Positions 18,755 to 27,040 of a DNA stretch of 64,000 bases are shown here, piece after piece. The stretch lies in NCBI RefSeq assembly GCF_040720935.1, contig NZ_JBFDAE010000012.1:62001-126000 (forward strand). Reading direction: 5' to 3'. The notes below the pieces were generated by a model, which was given only the letters and a program-made list of their open reading frames with translations, was not told where the DNA came from and ran no database searches. This stretch comes from Jejuia sp040720935. Its GTDB lineage: Bacteria > Bacteroidota > Bacteroidia > Flavobacteriales > Flavobacteriaceae. The position numbers and the translations under genes are program-made. How positions within the stretch are numbered: position 1 is the stretch's first letter; each line of letters starts with the position of its first letter.

Positions 18755-19147
18755 ATGAAAACAAAAAATTTCTTAGGTGCTGGTATTGTCGGCGGAATAG
18801 TAGATTTCCTTCTTGGATGGTTGTTTTATGGCATTATTTTTATAGACACATTTCCTCAACCAGAAGAAAGTTCCAGTGCTATGTTATTCATATTTTTGGG
18901 CTGTATAACTTTCGGCCTATTCGTAGCCTATATTTTTACGCAATGGGCACATATATCAACTGCTGCTACAGGTGCAAAGGCAGGAGCAATTATAGGAATA
19001 TTCATTGGCCTATTTGCCAACTTTTTTAATTTGGCATTACATACTGAAGCAACAATGCAGTTAGCTGCTCTAGACGTTGGTATATCAATAGTAATGAGTA
19101 CTATCATTGGTGCTGTAATAGGATTTGTTAACGGTAAAATGGGATAA
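18755..19147 (+). CDS. Small integral membrane protein of unknown function
   Basis: The 130-residue protein has about four hydrophobic helices (residues about 6-30, 42-64, 72-95 and 103-127), with glycine-rich segments such as GAGIVGGIVDFLLGW and GAKAGAIIGIFIGLF. I do not recognise a family with confidence. The gene stands between the acyl-CoA synthetase and the MarR gene and is followed by its own terminator at 19172, so it is not clearly part of the fatty-acid operon. Confidence 0.75.
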   Translation: MKTKNFLGAGIVGGIVDFLLGWLFYGIIFIDTFPQPEESSSAMLFIFLGCITFGLFVAYIFTQWAHISTAATGAKAGAIIGIFIGLFANFFNLALHTEATMQLAALDVGISIVMSTIIGAVIGFVNGKMG

Positions 19148-19171
19148 ACACCTAACACATATCATACCATT

Positions 19172-19201
19172 AAACCTCTTAAATTCTAGGAGGTTTTTTT
19201 A
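19172..19201 (+). terminator. Rho-independent terminator
   Basis: AACCTC and GAGGTT pair around an 11-nt loop and are followed by a T-run, about 25 bp after the stop of the small membrane protein gene. Confidence 0.75.
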
Positions 19202-19234
19202 TGCTATTGCTTGTGTATTTTTTTAAAAAAATAT

Positions 19235-19266
19235 TATGCATGCATAGTATATTTTTACTATATTTG
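19235..19266 (+). promoter_or_regulatory. Promoter and candidate operator of the marR gene
   Basis: TATGCATGCATA (19235-19246) is a perfect palindrome, and TAGTA...TACTA (19245-19261) is an overlapping inverted repeat. A -7 box TATATTTG lies at 19259-19266, about 20 bp before the ATG. The palindromes cover the promoter, so self-regulation by the MarR protein is plausible. Confidence 0.55.
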
Positions 19267-19285
19267 GGAATTCTAACTCTCAAGA

Positions 19286-19726
19286 ATGAAAGATAAGACG
19301 ATAGATTATGTTTTAAGAACAACGTGGCTAACGGTGAACAAGATGTATAACGAGGAAGCATCAAAATTTGACAGCACCATGGCAACAGGCTTCACATTAC
19401 TTAACATAGACCCTGAAAATGGGACACCGTCCACAGCCTTGGGACCTAAAATGGGAATGGAAGCTACTAGCTTGTCTCGTATCTTAAAAACAATGGAACA
19501 AAGAGGATTAATCGAACGTCGTCCTAATCCTGAAGATGGAAGAGGGGTTTTAATTCATTTGACGGAGTTTGGAAGAGAAAAACGTGATTTATCAAAACAA
19601 AAGGTTTTAACATTTAATGAAACCATAAGAAAGCATATCCCTGAAGAAAAAATAAACAATTTCTACGAGGTAGCTGAAACCATAAATGATATGGTTTGTA
19701 ACAAAAAAATTTATAACAATAAATAA
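19286..19726 (+). CDS. MarR-family transcriptional regulator of the fad operon
   Basis: The 146-residue protein has the MarR winged helix: the ATSLSRILKTMEQRGLIERRPNPEDGRGVLIHLTEFG region in pieces near residues 59-96 covers the recognition helix and the D-x-R wing. It is the first gene of an apparent operon (17 bp before fadN), so it probably senses an acyl-CoA or fatty acid and represses the beta-oxidation genes. That ligand is inferred from position only. Palindromes over its promoter at 19235-19261 are candidate binding sites. Confidence 0.88.
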   Translation: MKDKTIDYVLRTTWLTVNKMYNEEASKFDSTMATGFTLLNIDPENGTPSTALGPKMGMEATSLSRILKTMEQRGLIERRPNPEDGRGVLIHLTEFGREKRDLSKQKVLTFNETIRKHIPEEKINNFYEVAETINDMVCNKKIYNNK

Positions 19727-19743
19727 TCTCAGCAAAATATAAA

Positions 19744-22149
19744 ATGGGTAAACGTATTATAAAAAAAGTTGCCGTAATTGGTTCGGGTATTATGGGAAGT
19801 GGTATCGCTTGTCATTTTGCAAATATTGGTCTAGAAGTTTTGCTTTTAGATATTATTCCAAGAGAACTCAATGAAACAGAAAAAGCAAAAGGATTAACTT
19901 TAGAAGATAAAGCCGTTAGAAACCGTTTGGTAAATGATGCGCTCAAAAACTCTTTAAAATCTAAGCCCTCTCCTATTTATCATCAAAAATTTGCGAGTAG
20001 AATTACGACTGGAAATCTTGAAGATGATATTTCAAAAATTAAAGATGTAGATTGGATTATTGAAGTCGTTATAGAACGATTGGATATAAAAAAGAAAGTG
20101 TTTGAAACCTTAGAAAAACATAGAACTCCCGGAACTTTAATAACGAGTAATACGTCTGGTATTCCAATTCAATTTATGAGCGAAGGTAGAAGTGAAGATT
20201 TTCAGAAGCATTTTTGCGGTACGCACTTTTTTAACCCTCCTAGGTATTTAAAATTATTTGAAATCATTCCAGGGCCTAAAACGGATGCTTCTGTGTTGGA
20301 ATTCCTAAATAGCTATGGCGAACAATATCTTGGCAAAACTTCAGTAATTGCTAAAGATACGCCTGCATTTATTGGAAACAGAATTGGAATTTTCAGCATT
20401 ATGAGTTTGTTCCATGCGGTAAAAGAAATGGATCTAACTGTAGAAGAAGTTGATAAACTCACAGGACCAGTAATTGGCAGACCAAAATCGGCAACCTTTA
20501 GAACGGTTGATGTTGTTGGATTGGATACACTTGTTCATGTGGCAAACGGCATTGCCGATAATTGTAAAGATGATGAACGTCTGGAATTATTCAAACTCCC
20601 GGATTTTATAAATACCATGGTTGAAAACAAATGGTATGGCAGTAAGACTGGTCAAGGTTTTTACAAAAAAGAAGTTACAGATGGTAAAAAAGAAATTTTA
20701 ACATTAGACCTAAAGACTTTAGAATACCGTTCCGCTAAGAAAGCAAAATTTGCAACTTTAGAACTGACTAAAACTGTTGATAAAGTTATCGACCGTTTTA
20801 AAATTTTAGTGTCTGGAAAAGACAAAGCTGGCGAATTTTATAGAAAAACATTTGCGCAATTATTCGCTTATGTTACGCATCGTATTCCTGAAATTTCAGA
20901 TGAAATCTACAAAATAGATGATGCCATGAAAGCAGGATTTGGATGGGAGCATGGACCATTTCAAATTTGGGATGCCATTGGTGTTGAAAAAGGTATTGAA
21001 CTCATGAAAGCTGAAGGTTTAGAACCTGGGGCATGGGTAAATGAGATGTTAGCTTCCGGAAATAAATCATTCTATACAGTTAAAAACGGAGCAACTAGTT
21101 ATTACGATATTGGTTCAAAAACACAACAAAAAGTACCAGGACAAGATGCATTCATCATATTAGACAACATCCGTAAATCGAATGAAGTATTTAAGAACTC
21201 AGGTGTTGTTATTGAAGATTTAGGAGATGGTATTTTAAACTGTGAATTTCAGTCTAAAATGAATACCATAGGTGGCGATGTTTTAGCAGGACTGAATAAA
21301 GCCGTCGATATCGCAGAAAAAGATTTCGAGGGATTAGTCATCGGGAATCAAGGTGCTAACTTCTCAGTCGGCGCAAATATTGGTATGATCTTCATGATGG
21401 CTGTAGAACAGGAATACGATGAGTTAAACGCTGCCGTAAAATATTTTCAGGACACCATGATGCGCATGCGCTATTCGGCAATTCCAACGGTGTCTGCCCC
21501 TCACGCCATGTCACTTGGAGGTGCTTGCGAATTATCTATGCACGCCGATAAAGTGATTGCTGCTGCCGAAACATATATTGGTTTAGTGGAGTTTGGAGTT
21601 GGTGTAATCCCAGGAGGAGCTGGTTCTAAAGAAATGGCACTTCGTGCTTCCGATACGTTTAGAAAAGGAGACGTAGAATTGAATGTGCTCCAAGAATATT
21701 TCTTAACTATCGGTATGGCAAAAGTGTCAACTTCTGCTTACGAAGCCTTCGATTTAGGTATTCTTCAAAAAGGAAAAGATGTTGTTGTAGTAAATAGAGA
21801 TAGACAAATTGCAACTGCAAAGGCACACGCCAGAATTATGGCAGATGCCGGTTACACACAACCTGTAAAACGTAGTGACGTAAAAGTACTTGGAAAACAA
21901 GCTTTGGGTATGTTCTTAGTTGGTACAGATGCTATGGAAGACTCAAATTATATTAGTGAACACGATATGAAAATTGCCAACAAACTTGCATACGTCATGG
22001 CTGGAGGAGATTTATCTGAACCTACATTAGTAACTGAGCAATATTTATTGGATTTAGAACGTGAAGCTTTCCTTTCGCTTTGTACAGAACGTAAAACCTT
22101 GGAACGCATTCAGCATATGTTGACGACTGGGAAACCGCTTAGAAATTAG
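19744..22149 (+). CDS. fadN: 3-hydroxyacyl-CoA dehydrogenase/enoyl-CoA hydratase, FadN type
   Basis: This bifunctional beta-oxidation enzyme has the reversed domain order of Bacillus FadN: an N-terminal NAD-binding fold (AVIGSGIMGSGIACHFANIG near 10-29), the dehydrogenase C-terminal domain with GRPKSATFRTVDVVGLDT near 245-265, and a C-terminal crotonase domain with GANFSVGANIG near 535-545 and ALSLGGACELSMHAD-type oxyanion residues near 590-602. Length (801) and the order fadN-fadA-fadE match the Bacillus fadNAE operon. Its last codons (RN-stop) lie within the first unit of the 23-bp tandem repeat that follows. Confidence 0.94.
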   Translation: MGKRIIKKVAVIGSGIMGSGIACHFANIGLEVLLLDIIPRELNETEKAKGLTLEDKAVRNRLVNDALKNSLKSKPSPIYHQKFASRITTGNLEDDISKIKDVDWIIEVVIERLDIKKKVFETLEKHRTPGTLITSNTSGIPIQFMSEGRSEDFQKHFCGTHFFNPPRYLKLFEIIPGPKTDASVLEFLNSYGEQYLGKTSVIAKDTPAFIGNRIGIFSIMSLFHAVKEMDLTVEEVDKLTGPVIGRPKSATFRTVDVVGLDTLVHVANGIADNCKDDERLELFKLPDFINTMVENKWYGSKTGQGFYKKEVTDGKKEILTLDLKTLEYRSAKKAKFATLELTKTVDKVIDRFKILVSGKDKAGEFYRKTFAQLFAYVTHRIPEISDEIYKIDDAMKAGFGWEHGPFQIWDAIGVEKGIELMKAEGLEPGAWVNEMLASGNKSFYTVKNGATSYYDIGSKTQQKVPGQDAFIILDNIRKSNEVFKNSGVVIEDLGDGILNCEFQSKMNTIGGDVLAGLNKAVDIAEKDFEGLVIGNQGANFSVGANIGMIFMMAVEQEYDELNAAVKYFQDTMMRMRYSAIPTVSAPHAMSLGGACELSMHADKVIAAAETYIGLVEFGVGVIPGGAGSKEMALRASDTFRKGDVELNVLQEYFLTIGMAKVSTSAYEAFDLGILQKGKDVVVVNRDRQIATAKAHARIMADAGYTQPVKRSDVKVLGKQALGMFLVGTDAMEDSNYISEHDMKIANKLAYVMAGGDLSEPTLVTEQYLLDLEREAFLSLCTERKTLERIQHMLTTGKPLRN

Positions 22150-22273
22150 ACAGCTAGACAACTAGAAATTAGACAGCTAGACAACTAGAAAATAGACAAC
22201 TAGACAACTAGAAACTAGACAGCTAGACAACTAGAAATTAGACAGCTAGACAACTAGACGCTAGAAAATAGAC
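22141..22273 (+). repeat. 23-bp tandem repeat array upstream of the first four-helix-bundle gene
   Basis: Five units of exactly 23 bp run from 22141 to 22255, each of the form AGAAAnTAGACAnCTAGACA plus ACT, followed by CTAGACGCTAGAAAATAGAC to 22273. The array begins inside the fadN stop region and ends a few bases before the next ATG. Parts of it are complementary to the sequence after the gene, for example 22261-22273 with 22764-22776 and 22208-22220 with 22702-22714, each a perfect 13-bp match. Confidence 0.9.
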
Positions 22274-22279
22274 TGATAA

Positions 22280-22639
22280 ATGGGACGACATAATTTTAAA
22301 AAATTAAAAGTTTGGCAAGACGGAATTTCTCTTGTAAGAGATAACTATAAATTAACTCGAACTTTTCCAGATTTTGAAAGATATAATCTTATTAGTCAAA
22401 TGAACAGATGTGCTGTTTCTATTCCTTCCAATATTTCTGAAGGTTCTAGTAAAAGTACTGATAGACATTTTAAGAAATATCTTGAAAACAGTCTTGGTTC
22501 AGCTTTTGAGTGGGAAACACAACTAATTGTTTCATATAATGAAGAATATCTTAATAAAAATAAGTTTGACGAATTAAAAAATAAAGTATTACAAATTCAA
22601 AAAATGTTAGGAAAATTTATAGATAATCTGGGAGACTAA
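22280..22639 (+). CDS. Four-helix-bundle protein (23S rRNA intervening-sequence protein family)
   Basis: The 119-residue product has the S23/IVP four-helix signature: FKKLKVWQDGISLV near the start, FPDFERYNLISQMNRCAVSIPSNISEG in the middle, and a SLGSAFEWETQL segment. Members were first found in intervening sequences of 23S rRNA and are structurally related to the Avd protein of diversity-generating retroelements; their function is not known. No reverse transcriptase is present here. The gene sits in the fadN-fadA spacer, bracketed by inverted CTAG-rich repeats, and a related gene lies in the next spacer of the same operon. Confidence 0.9.
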   Translation: MGRHNFKKLKVWQDGISLVRDNYKLTRTFPDFERYNLISQMNRCAVSIPSNISEGSSKSTDRHFKKYLENSLGSAFEWETQLIVSYNEEYLNKNKFDELKNKVLQIQKMLGKFIDNLGD

Positions 22640-22649
22640 TTAATAAACT

Positions 22650-22800
22650 CTAGAGTCTAGACTATTAGAACCTGAACAAAGAAATAATAATAAAAGCATC
22701 AGTCTAGTTTCTAGCTATCTAGATTCTATAATCTGAAAAAACAAATATAGACAAAGAGAATAAGTCTATTTTCTAGCCTTCTAGATTCTAGACTCTAGTT
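22650..22800 (+). repeat. CTAG-rich inverted flank after the first four-helix-bundle gene
   Basis: This contains GTCTAGTTTCTAG (22702-22714) and GTCTATTTTCTAG (22764-22776), which are exact reverse complements of segments in the array before the gene (22208-22220 and 22261-22273). A longer near match, GTCTATTTTCTAGCCTTCTAG, pairs with CTAGACGCTAGAAAATAGAC with one inserted base. Together the two sides could fold the gene into a long hairpin. Confidence 0.85.
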
Positions 22801-22821
22801 TTCAAAACAACAATTATAACT

Positions 22822-24015
22822 ATGAGTAAGACCGCATATATAGTAAAAGCATACAGAACCGCAGTAGGTAAAGCACCTCGTGGCCTTTTCAGATTTAAAC
22901 GTACTGATGAATTAGCTGCAGAAACCATTCAGTATTTAATGAAAGAATTACCAAATTTAGACACCTCGCGTATAGACGACGTTATTGTTGGAAACGCCAT
23001 GCCGGAAGGTGCGCAAGGATTAAATATGGCACGATTTATTTCTTTAATCGGATTAGATAGTGTGGATGTCCCGGGTGTAACCGTGAATCGTTTTTGTGCT
23101 TCGGGAATTGAAACCATTGGCATTGCAACGGCAAAAATTCAAGCAGGAATGGCAGATTGCATTATTGCTGGAGGCGCTGAAAGTATGAGTGCTGTGCCAA
23201 TGACAGGTTTTAAACCAGAATTAAATTACGATACGGTAAAAGCTGGACATGAAGAATATTACTGGGGTATGGGAAATACGGCAGAAGCTGTAGCCAATGA
23301 ATTTAAGGTTTCGAGAGAAGACCAAGATGAGTTTGCCTATAATTCACATATGAAAGCTTTAAAAGCACAAGCAGAAAACAGATTTCAAGATCAAATTGTT
23401 CCGATTAAAGTAGAACAAATATACATTGATGATAACGGCAAAAAAGCCACAAAAACCTATACTGTCACTAAAGATGAAGGACCACGTGCTGGAACAAGTT
23501 TAGAAGCTTTAGCAAAACTTCGTCCTGTTTTCGCCGCTGGCGGAAGTGTTACTGCTGGAAATTCATCTCAAATGAGTGATGGTGCTGCTTTTGTAATGGT
23601 AATGAGTGAAGACATGGTCAAGGAATTAAATTTGGAGCCTATAGCTAGATTAGTAAATTATGCTGCAGCAGGTGTAGAACCACGCATTATGGGAATTGGT
23701 CCTGTAAAGGCAATTCCCAAAGCTTTGAAATTGGCGGGTTTAAAACAAAACGATTTGGAGCTAATTGAACTTAATGAAGCATTTGCATCCCAGTCTTTAG
23801 CTGTAATAAGAGAATTAGGATTGAATCCAGATATTGTGAATGTAAATGGGGGCGCTATTGCCTTAGGACACCCTTTAGGATGTACTGGATCAAAATTATC
23901 AGTTCAACTATTTGACGAAATGCGAAAACGTGATATGAAAGGTAAATATGGTGCTGTAACCATGTGCGTTGGTACAGGTCAAGGTGCTTGTGGGATTTTT
24001 GAGTTTTTAAAATAA
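22822..24015 (+). CDS. fadA: Acetyl-CoA C-acyltransferase (3-ketoacyl-CoA thiolase)
   Basis: FadA carries out the last step of each beta-oxidation round, cleaving 3-ketoacyl-CoA with CoA. The 397-residue chain has the nucleophile in NRFCASGIETIG (Cys92), the NGGAIALGHPLGCTG motif near 344-358 and the second cysteine in MCVGTGQGACGI near 380-391. It is the second enzyme gene of fadN-fadA-fadE, separated from fadN by a repeat-flanked four-helix-bundle gene and from fadE by a second one. Confidence 0.96.
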   Translation: MSKTAYIVKAYRTAVGKAPRGLFRFKRTDELAAETIQYLMKELPNLDTSRIDDVIVGNAMPEGAQGLNMARFISLIGLDSVDVPGVTVNRFCASGIETIGIATAKIQAGMADCIIAGGAESMSAVPMTGFKPELNYDTVKAGHEEYYWGMGNTAEAVANEFKVSREDQDEFAYNSHMKALKAQAENRFQDQIVPIKVEQIYIDDNGKKATKTYTVTKDEGPRAGTSLEALAKLRPVFAAGGSVTAGNSSQMSDGAAFVMVMSEDMVKELNLEPIARLVNYAAAGVEPRIMGIGPVKAIPKALKLAGLKQNDLELIELNEAFASQSLAVIRELGLNPDIVNVNGGAIALGHPLGCTGSKLSVQLFDEMRKRDMKGKYGAVTMCVGTGQGACGIFEFLK

Positions 24016-24020
24016 GACGA

Positions 24021-24039
24021 TAGAAAAGAGAAAAAAGAG
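24021..24039 (+). repeat. Left inverted repeat of the second four-helix-bundle cassette
   Basis: TAGAAAAGAGAAAAAAGAG is the reverse complement of 24432-24450 with one mismatch in 19 bases. It begins 5 bp after the fadA stop codon and ends 17 bp before the gene's ATG. Confidence 0.85.
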
Positions 24040-24056
24040 AATAGACAGGTGTAGCT

Positions 24057-24422
24057 ATGAGTTTCAAAAAGCGTCATAATTATAAAAATCTTAAAATTTG
24101 GCAACTAGGTTTAGAAATTGCCAATAATATTTCTGATGTATTAATCAATTTCCCAAAACATGAACGCTATGATTTATCCTCGCAAATAAGTCGATGTTCA
24201 ATATCTGTTCCGAGTAATATAGCAGAAGGTTCAGCTAAAACTGATAAATCATTCAGCAATTATATAGATATTTCATTGGGTTCTTCTTTTGAATTAGGAA
24301 CGCAATTGTTAATTGCACATCATAGAAAATATATAAATAATGAAATTTTAAAAATACTTGAAGATAAAATAGAAGAATTTCAAAGAATGACAATGGGACT
24401 TCAAAACGGATTGAATCGTTAG
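24057..24422 (+). CDS. Second four-helix-bundle protein (23S rRNA intervening-sequence family)
   Basis: The 121-residue product is a relative of the protein at 22280-22639: HNYKNLKIWQLGLEIANN, then FPKHERYDLSSQISRCSISV, PSNIAEGSAK and SLGSSFELGTQL, with the same spacing. It lies between fadA and fadE, flanked by 19-bp inverted repeats (24021-24039 and 24432-24450) that differ in sequence from the repeats around the first gene. Function is unknown; the repeated architecture suggests a small insertion cassette or an RNA-processing unit rather than a fatty-acid enzyme. Confidence 0.9.
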   Translation: MSFKKRHNYKNLKIWQLGLEIANNISDVLINFPKHERYDLSSQISRCSISVPSNIAEGSAKTDKSFSNYIDISLGSSFELGTQLLIAHHRKYINNEILKILEDKIEEFQRMTMGLQNGLNR

Positions 24423-24431
24423 AAACACCCC

Positions 24432-24450
24432 CTCTTTTTTCTCTATTCTA
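24432..24450 (+). repeat. Right inverted repeat of the second four-helix-bundle cassette
   Basis: CTCTTTTTTCTCTATTCTA pairs with 24021-24039 (18 of 19 positions) and starts 9 bp after the stop codon of the gene. The T-run could also act as a weak terminator. Confidence 0.85.
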
Positions 24451-24512
24451 TTTTCTTTATTCAAATAAAAAGAACATTTAAAACAAAGTATAACTAAAAA
24501 ACACACCCCGTA

Positions 24513-24546
24513 ATAGTTCTCCCCCTTTTGGGGGAGTTAGAGGGGG
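24513..24546 (+). repeat. CT/AG-rich hairpin repeat abutting the fadE start
   Basis: TCTCCCCCTTTTGGGGGAG forms a hairpin and continues TTAGAGGGGGC, ending 8 bp before the fadE ATG. It belongs to the same family as 148-232, 32262-32298 and the in-frame copy 32167-32202. Its AGAGGGGG tail is a chance Shine-Dalgarno-like sequence at a suitable distance. Confidence 0.75.
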
Positions 24547-24553
24547 CTTTACT

Positions 24554-26356
24554 ATGGAAAATGATATTTTGAGAGGCGGACAGTTTTTAGTAAAAGAAAC
24601 GAGCTGCGACGCTATTTTTACACCAGAGGATTTCAATGAAGATCAACTGATGATGAAAGAAGCCGTTACCGAATTTGTGGATCGGGAAATTTGGTCTAAA
24701 AAAGCACAATTCGAGAAAAAAGATTATGCGCTAACGGAATCTTGCATGCGTCAAGCAGGTGAACTGGGATTTTTAAGCATTGCTGTTCCCGAAGAATATG
24801 GCGGTATGGGTATGGGTTTTGTGGATACCTGTTTAGTTTGTGATTACATTTCTGGTGCTACTGGCTCGTTCAGTACTGCTTTTGGTGCACACACGGGTAT
24901 TGGTACCATGCCAATTACACTTTACGGTAATGAAGCACAAAAGCAAAAATATGTTCCGAAATTAGCTTCTGGCGAATGGTTTGGTTCTTATTGTTTAACA
25001 GAACCAAGCGCAGGTAGTGATGCCAATTCTGGAAAGACAAAAGCTGTACTTTCTGATGATGGCAAAACCTATAAAATTACCGGACAGAAAATGTGGATTT
25101 CCAATGCTGGATTCTGTACCATAATGATCGTTTTTGCACGTATTGAAGATGATAAAAATATTACAGGTTTTATTGTTGAATACGATCCTGAAAACCCAAA
25201 TGGAATCACCATGGGAGAAGAAGAACATAAATTAGGAATTCGTGCATCTTCTACTAGACAAGTCTTTTTTAATGATACTGTTGTACCAGTTGAAAACATG
25301 TTGTCCACTAGAGGAAATGGGTTTAAAATTGCCATGAACGCTTTAAACGTTGGAAGAATCAAACTAGCTGCGGCTTGTTTAGATCCGCAGCGAAGAACGA
25401 TTTCTGTATCTGTTAAATATGCCAACGAACGTATTCAATTTAAAACGCCTATTTCTAGTTTTGGAGCTATTCGTCAAAAAATTGCTGAAATGGCAACTAA
25501 TTGTTGGGTTGGAGAAGCTGCAACATATCGCGCTGCTAAAAATATTGAAGATCGCATAGAACTTAGAAAAAATAATGGAAAAGATACATACCAAGAAGCT
25601 GAATTAAAAGGTGTTGAGGAATATGCCATAGAATGTTCAATACTTAAAGTGGCAGTTTCAGAATTTGTGCAAAATTGTACAGATGAAGGCATTCAGATTT
25701 TTGGAGGTATGGGCTTTTCAGAAGAAACACCTGTTGAGTCTGCTTGGAGAGATGCCAGAATTGCTAGAATTTATGAAGGCACCAACGAAATCAACAGAAT
25801 GTTGTGTATTGGTATGCTCATCAAAAAAGCAATGAAAGGCCATGTGAATGTTTTAGAGCCTGCAATGGCTGTAAAAGAGGAATTAATGGGAATCCCTTCA
25901 TTCGATGTCCCTGATTTTTCCGAATTATTTTCAGAAGAAAAAAGTATCATTAAAAATCTTAAAAAACTATTCTTAATGGTGGCTGGAGCTACGCTCCAAA
26001 AATATGGAGAAAAAATCGATAAGCAACAACAGTTAATGTTAGCTGCTTCTGATATTTTAATTCAGATTTACTTAGCAGAATCCGCAATTTTACGTGCTGA
26101 AAAAATGGCTAAGAAAGAAGGCGAAGACAATGTAAAAGAGCAAATAGCAATGGCAAAATTAAATTTGTTCCATGCTATTGACGTTATTGAAACTGCTGGA
26201 AAACACTCCATTATTTCATTCTCAACAGGCGATGAACAACGTATGATGCTGATGGGATTGAAGCGTTACATTAAATACGTAAACATGCCAAATATCATTG
26301 AACTAAGACATATCATTGCTGAAAAAGTGATTAAAGAAAACAAATATTCTTTTTGA
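24554..26356 (+). CDS. fadE: Acyl-CoA dehydrogenase, FadE type
   Basis: FadE catalyses the FAD-dependent first dehydrogenation of acyl-CoA. The 600-residue protein matches Bacillus FadE in length and has the central motifs CLTEPSAGSDANSGKTKA (near 147-164) and KMWISNAGFC (near 177-186), and the C-terminal IYEGTNEINRM motif near 410-420 that holds the catalytic Glu in long-chain enzymes. The extra 180-residue C-terminal domain is typical of very-long-chain types. It ends the fad operon; a terminator follows at 26403. A hairpin repeat lies directly before its ATG. Confidence 0.95.
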   Translation: MENDILRGGQFLVKETSCDAIFTPEDFNEDQLMMKEAVTEFVDREIWSKKAQFEKKDYALTESCMRQAGELGFLSIAVPEEYGGMGMGFVDTCLVCDYISGATGSFSTAFGAHTGIGTMPITLYGNEAQKQKYVPKLASGEWFGSYCLTEPSAGSDANSGKTKAVLSDDGKTYKITGQKMWISNAGFCTIMIVFARIEDDKNITGFIVEYDPENPNGITMGEEEHKLGIRASSTRQVFFNDTVVPVENMLSTRGNGFKIAMNALNVGRIKLAAACLDPQRRTISVSVKYANERIQFKTPISSFGAIRQKIAEMATNCWVGEAATYRAAKNIEDRIELRKNNGKDTYQEAELKGVEEYAIECSILKVAVSEFVQNCTDEGIQIFGGMGFSEETPVESAWRDARIARIYEGTNEINRMLCIGMLIKKAMKGHVNVLEPAMAVKEELMGIPSFDVPDFSELFSEEKSIIKNLKKLFLMVAGATLQKYGEKIDKQQQLMLAASDILIQIYLAESAILRAEKMAKKEGEDNVKEQIAMAKLNLFHAIDVIETAGKHSIISFSTGDEQRMMLMGLKRYIKYVNMPNIIELRHIIAEKVIKENKYSF

Positions 26357-26402
26357 GTGTAAACTCAAAAACATTTCGTGTGACTAACTCAAAATGTAAA
26401 AG

Positions 26403-26434
26403 ACGTCTCAAATTAAGTTTTGAGACGTTTTTTT
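26403..26434 (+). terminator. Rho-independent terminator of the fad operon
   Basis: ACGTCTCAAA and TTTGAGACGT form a 10-bp stem with a 6-nt loop followed by a run of T residues, 46 bp after the fadE stop codon. Confidence 0.9.
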
Positions 26435-26556
26435 ATTTTATATCTTGTATAAGTTTATAAAACAGTATCATAAATTCAAAAAAAAAATGAAGATTTAGTC
26501 CCAATTTTAAACACAGCAAACGTCTTAATACTATATAACAATTTAAATTTAAGATC

Positions 26557-27039
26557 ATGAAAAAGTTCAATGCAGTTGCACTACTAATTATTGCACTATT
26601 TTTTAGTTTTACATCTAAGGCACAGTCTGAAACAACTCTGGAACCAAAATTAGAAAATATTGCTTGGATATCGGGCAACTGGAAAGGTGAAGCCTTTGGA
26701 GGCATTACCGAAGAAAATTGGAGTGAGCCTTCGGGAGGCTCAATGATGGCGACTTTCAAATTAATAAACAATGATGAAGTTTCCTTTTATGAAATAGAGA
26801 TTATTAGAGAAGTTGAAAATACGCTAATACTGCAACTAAAACACTTTAATAACGACTTAAAAGGTTGGGAAACCAAAGATGAAACCGTTGACTTTCCGTT
26901 GAAAAAAATTACCGCTAACAAAGTAGAATTTGAAGGGATCGCTTTTGAGAAAATTAGTAGCAACAAAATGAATGTTTATGTTGACATCAAACAGAAAGAT
27001 GGCTCCATCAAAACCGTTACATTTAATTACACAAAATAA
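26557..27039 (+). CDS. Exported DUF6265-like protein
   Basis: The 160-residue product has a signal peptide (residues 1-23, ending SKAQS) and then a small beta-rich domain with AWISGNWKGEAFGG and ENWSEPSGGSMMATFKL, the pattern of the DUF6265 family. Its function is unknown. It is followed after 1 bp by the M28 peptidase gene and may be co-transcribed with the peptidases. The family call is by recognition of the W-x-x-G-x-W pattern and is moderately sure. Confidence 0.8.
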   Translation: MKKFNAVALLIIALFFSFTSKAQSETTLEPKLENIAWISGNWKGEAFGGITEENWSEPSGGSMMATFKLINNDEVSFYEIEIIREVENTLILQLKHFNNDLKGWETKDETVDFPLKKITANKVEFEGIAFEKISSNKMNVYVDIKQKDGSIKTVTFNYTK

Positions 27040-27040
27040 T

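Noticed and set aside
22141..22255. Five regularly spaced repeats as a possible CRISPR array
   Set aside because: The 23-bp units are directly adjacent with no spacers, and no cas genes are near.
22280..24422. The four-helix-bundle genes as Avd proteins of a diversity-generating retroelement
   Set aside because: No reverse transcriptase, template repeat or variable repeat was found in the window.
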